Source of the DNA: Candidatus Magasanikbacteria bacterium RIFOXYD12_FULL_33_17
GTDB taxonomy: Bacteria > Patescibacteriota > Patescibacteriia > Magasanikbacterales > UBA922
Assembly (NCBI GenBank): GCA_001783255.1
Contig: MFRB01000010.1
Location: forward strand, 13,183-28,119
Length of the DNA: 14,937 bases
Reading direction: 5' to 3'
Made by a program: the position numbers and the translations under genes. The notes under the pieces were generated by a model that worked only from the letters and a program-made list of their open reading frames with translations, had not been told where the DNA came from and ran no database searches. Positions 12,863 through 14,937 of this stretch are shown here, one piece after another (positions within the stretch are counted from its first letter, which is position 1; each line of letters opens with the position of its first letter).

Positions 12863-14937
12863 TTACTTAGACTTTTTTACTTTCGACTTTATAGACTTTA
12901 CAGACTTTTGACTCTTCCCCGTTTTCTCTCTCGCCTTCAACTCCCTCACTTCATCCCTCAAAATCGCAGCCAACTCAAATTCAAGTTTAGTCGCCGCTTC
13001 CCGCATCTTGAATTCTTTTTCTTTGATAATCTCTTTGAGAGGTCTAGCATCGCCCATGATATCAAGATTCAAAATACTACCACCTCTACGATTTATTTTT
13101 GTTTTAGTATTTTTGACACTAGTACTAGTCAACCCAAATTCTTCTAGAATATTTCTAATATTTTTCTCAATAGTTTTTGGAGTGATGTTGTGCTCTTTGT
13201 TGTAAGCAAGCTGAATCTCACGACGTCTCTTGGTCTCAGAAACAGCCCTATCAATCGATTTCGTCATCTCATCGGCATACATTACTACTTGCCCATTGAC
13301 ATTGCGGGCAGCACGACCAATCGTCTGTACTAGACTAGTCTCATTACGAAGGAAACCTTCTTTGTCAGCATCAAGAATAGCTACAAGTGAAACTTCTGGA
13401 ATGTCTAGACCTTCACGAAGCAAATTGACACCGACGATGACATCTATCTCACCTTTACGCAGTTTGGTAATAATATCAATACGCTCTATAGTCTTGATAT
13501 CACTATGCAAATATTCTACTTTTATTTTTTGTTCTTTTAGATAATCTGACAAATCTTCGGCCATACGTTTGGTCAGTGTCGTAACCAAAGCACGTTCTCC
13601 TTTCTTAACTCTATCTTGAATACGCTCGATGACGTCATCAATTTGAGACCGAGAAACTCCTCCCCTCGTAGGGGAGGTTGGGTGGGGTTCATCGTAAGAT
13701 ACAACGTTTTTATTTGCTTGCAGACCCCCTCTAACTCCCCCTACTAGGGGGAGAACCTTACCACCAGTCACCGGACAAATAACAATTTCAGGATCAATAA
13801 GACCAGTCGGACGGACAATTTGTTCGACGACCTGACCACTTTGTTCAATCTCAAAAACAGAAGGTGTAGCTGACACAAAAATAGTTTTTTGAATTCTTTG
13901 ACTAAACTCATCGAACATCAAAGGACGATTGTCTAGCGCACTTGGCAAACGGAAACCATGCTCTACCAGATTTTCTTTACGAGCACGGTCACCTGCATAC
14001 ATACCACGAATTTGTGGGAGAGTGACGTGTGATTCATCTATAATAGTGAGAAAGCCCTTGTTTTTGGCAACGTCAACACCTCTCCTATTAGGAGAGGTCG
14101 ACTGGGACGACGCAGTCCCAGCGGGTGAGGTCCCGGCTGCATATTTGAAATAATCAATCAATGTAAAAGCCGGCTCCCCTTCTTTGCGTCCGTCGAAATG
14201 ACGAGAATAATTTTCAATACCATTACAATAACCAACTTCTTTGATCATTTCCAAATCATATTTTACTTTACGTTTCAATCTTTCATATTCAAGAGCTTTG
14301 CCTTGTTTTTTGAAAGTATTCAATCTGTCTTCGAGTTCACTCGAAATAGTTTGAAAAGCCTGATTTTGTTCTTCTTCATTTATCACATAATGTTTGGCTG
14401 GAAAAAACCAAGCATCATTACTATTCGCTTTCACATTGCGTGTAATTGGATCCACAATTTCTATCAAATCAATCTTATCACTAATCTCAAAACGATAAAT
14501 CAATTCTTCATTGACTGGCATAATCTCAAAAACTTGCCCACGCATACGAAATTGTCCGCGTTTTAACTCTGTGTCATTGCGGTCAAACTGCATAGAAATA
14601 AGTTTTTCGAGCATACCTCGTCTATCTAGACTTTGTCCGACTTCAAGATGCAAAACAGTTTTTTCATAATCGAGAGGATTGCCAAGATTGTAAATAGCCG
14701 AAACTGAAGCGACGACAATCACGTCATTGCGAGTAATCAAAGCTTGGGTGCAAGCATGGCGAAGTCTATCTATTTCTTCATTTATCTGAGCTTCTTTTTC
14801 AATATAAGTATCACTACCTGGCATGTAAGCTTCTGGCTGATAATAATCATAATATGACACAAAATATTCTACCGCATTGTTCGGGAAAAATTCACGAAAT
14901 TCATTACAAAGCTGAGCTGCCAAAGTCTTGTTGTGAG
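12863..14937 (-). CDS. uvrB: UvrABC system protein B (5' end outside the window)
   Basis: UvrB is the damage-verifying helicase-like subunit of nucleotide excision repair; it is loaded by UvrA and recruits UvrC. The window holds 690 codons from HNKTLAAQL to the stop; by family comparison roughly 70-80 N-terminal residues, including the Walker A loop, lie beyond the edge. Counting from that His, visible motifs are the Tyr-rich beta-hairpin region YYDYYQPEAY (28-37), Walker B/motif II DESH (300-303), the motif V region REGLDIPEVSL (507-517), motif VI TIGRAARN (538-545) and the C-terminal UVR domain that contacts UvrC (about 632-671). Two stretches do not belong to the family: about 31 residues at 264-294, just before DESH, and about 39 residues at 392-430, just before SQIDD. 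Both are encoded by palindromic repeats and keep the frame. The last 20 residues are Lys/Ser-rich. Confidence 0.95.
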   Translation of the reverse strand, partial: HNKTLAAQLCNEFREFFPNNAVEYFVSYYDYYQPEAYMPGSDTYIEKEAQINEEIDRLRHACTQALITRNDVIVVASVSAIYNLGNPLDYEKTVLHLEVGQSLDRRGMLEKLISMQFDRNDTELKRGQFRMRGQVFEIMPVNEELIYRFEISDKIDLIEIVDPITRNVKANSNDAWFFPAKHYVINEEEQNQAFQTISSELEDRLNTFKKQGKALEYERLKRKVKYDLEMIKEVGYCNGIENYSRHFDGRKEGEPAFTLIDYFKYAAGTSPAGTASSQSTSPNRRGVDVAKNKGFLTIIDESHVTLPQIRGMYAGDRARKENLVEHGFRLPSALDNRPLMFDEFSQRIQKTIFVSATPSVFEIEQSGQVVEQIVRPTGLIDPEIVICPVTGGKVLPLVGGVRGGLQANKNVVSYDEPHPTSPTRGGVSRSQIDDVIERIQDRVKKGERALVTTLTKRMAEDLSDYLKEQKIKVEYLHSDIKTIERIDIITKLRKGEIDVIVGVNLLREGLDIPEVSLVAILDADKEGFLRNETSLVQTIGRAARNVNGQVVMYADEMTKSIDRAVSETKRRREIQLAYNKEHNITPKTIEKNIRNILEEFGLTSTSVKNTKTKINRRGGSILNLDIMGDARPLKEIIKEKEFKMREAATKLEFELAAILRDEVRELKAREKTGKSQKSVKSIKSKVKKSK
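13646..13762. repeat. In-frame insertion in uvrB made of two inverted palindromic elements
   Basis: About 117 bases (39 codons) interrupt the junction where related proteins read straight from PVxG to QIDD. It holds two hairpins: CCTCCCCT/AGGGGAGG (13659-13677) and CTCCCCCTA/TAGGGGGAG (13735-13753). Each is flanked by a GTTnGnGGGG-type tail, in opposite orientations (tails at about 13678-13687 and 13724-13734), so they look like two inverted copies of one element. The middle 13688-13723 has no evident match. The insert is GC-rich at its ends compared with the gene. Confidence 0.75.
14054..14146. repeat. In-frame palindromic insertion in uvrB before the DESH motif
   Basis: About 93 bases encode 31 residues where family members have about three (DYF-PxD-F), a net gain of roughly 28 residues. 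Inside are the palindrome ACCTCTCC/GGAGAGGT (14078-14098), a second hairpin CTGGGAC/GTCCCAG (14102-14121) and a third, CGGG/CCCG (14122-14135). The layout (first hairpin, then a GGGTGAGG-like tail at 14123-14130) parallels the elements at 13646-13762, suggesting the same repeat family. Composition is GC-rich compared with the gene. Confidence 0.75.

Noticed and set aside
13646..14146. CRISPR array or integron-like site in the uvrB repeat region
   Set aside because: There are only three imperfect palindromes with no regular spacers, all inside an open coding frame.
1..14937. Alternative genetic code with UGA as Gly (as in some Candidate Phyla Radiation groups)
   Set aside because: No gene needs an in-frame TGA, and TGA ends the methyltransferase gene at 7783-7785.

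Overview
The window looks like chromosomal sequence from an AT-rich bacterium, most likely a member of the Candidate Phyla Radiation (Patescibacteria). The grounds are indirect: short versions of housekeeping genes, almost no Shine-Dalgarno motifs, and small GC-rich palindromes scattered between and even inside genes, including a TGCCTGCCGGCAGGCA palindrome of a kind I associate with these genomes. TGA ends one gene and no gene needs an in-frame TGA, so the standard bacterial code fits. No tRNA, rRNA, CRISPR array, transposase or phage gene was seen.

Layout. Positions 1-8715 are all on the minus strand: a partial unknown gene (1-106), a large exported FG-GAP repeat protein with 14 repeats (179-2662), thioredoxin trxA, translation initiation factor infB, a full-length transketolase, and a class I SAM-dependent methyltransferase. 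A divergent promoter region near 8716-8784 separates these from a plus-strand group: truB (tRNA pseudouridine-55 synthase), a 551-base gene-free stretch, rny (ribonuclease Y) and hup (HU-like DNA-binding protein). The window ends with a minus-strand pair, uvrB (5' end cut by the window edge) followed 8 bases later by an unknown membrane/coiled-coil/zinc-ribbon protein. That pair converges on hup across a shared terminator.

Most genes are core information-processing or central-metabolism functions: translation start (infB), tRNA modification (truB), RNA decay (rny), nucleoid structure (hup), excision repair (uvrB), redox (trxA) and pentose-phosphate carbon shuffling (tkt). Several have good sigma70-type promoters with 17-base spacers (trxA, infB, hup, and one upstream of a possible RNA gene), and rny, hup and trxA have clear hairpin terminators.

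The parts most worth a second look are: (1) the truB-rny gap, where a strong promoter and a hairpin terminator bracket about 228 bases with no sizeable ORF but with nested long-range complementarity, suggesting an unrecognised structured RNA or an attenuated leader; (2) uvrB, which carries two in-frame insertions made of palindromic repeat elements, one just before the DESH helicase motif and one in the link between helicase lobes; (3) the 14-blade exported protein, which fits two seven-bladed beta-propellers; and (4) the unknown zinc-ribbon membrane protein behind uvrB. All functional statements come from reading motifs by eye; no database search or folding program was run.
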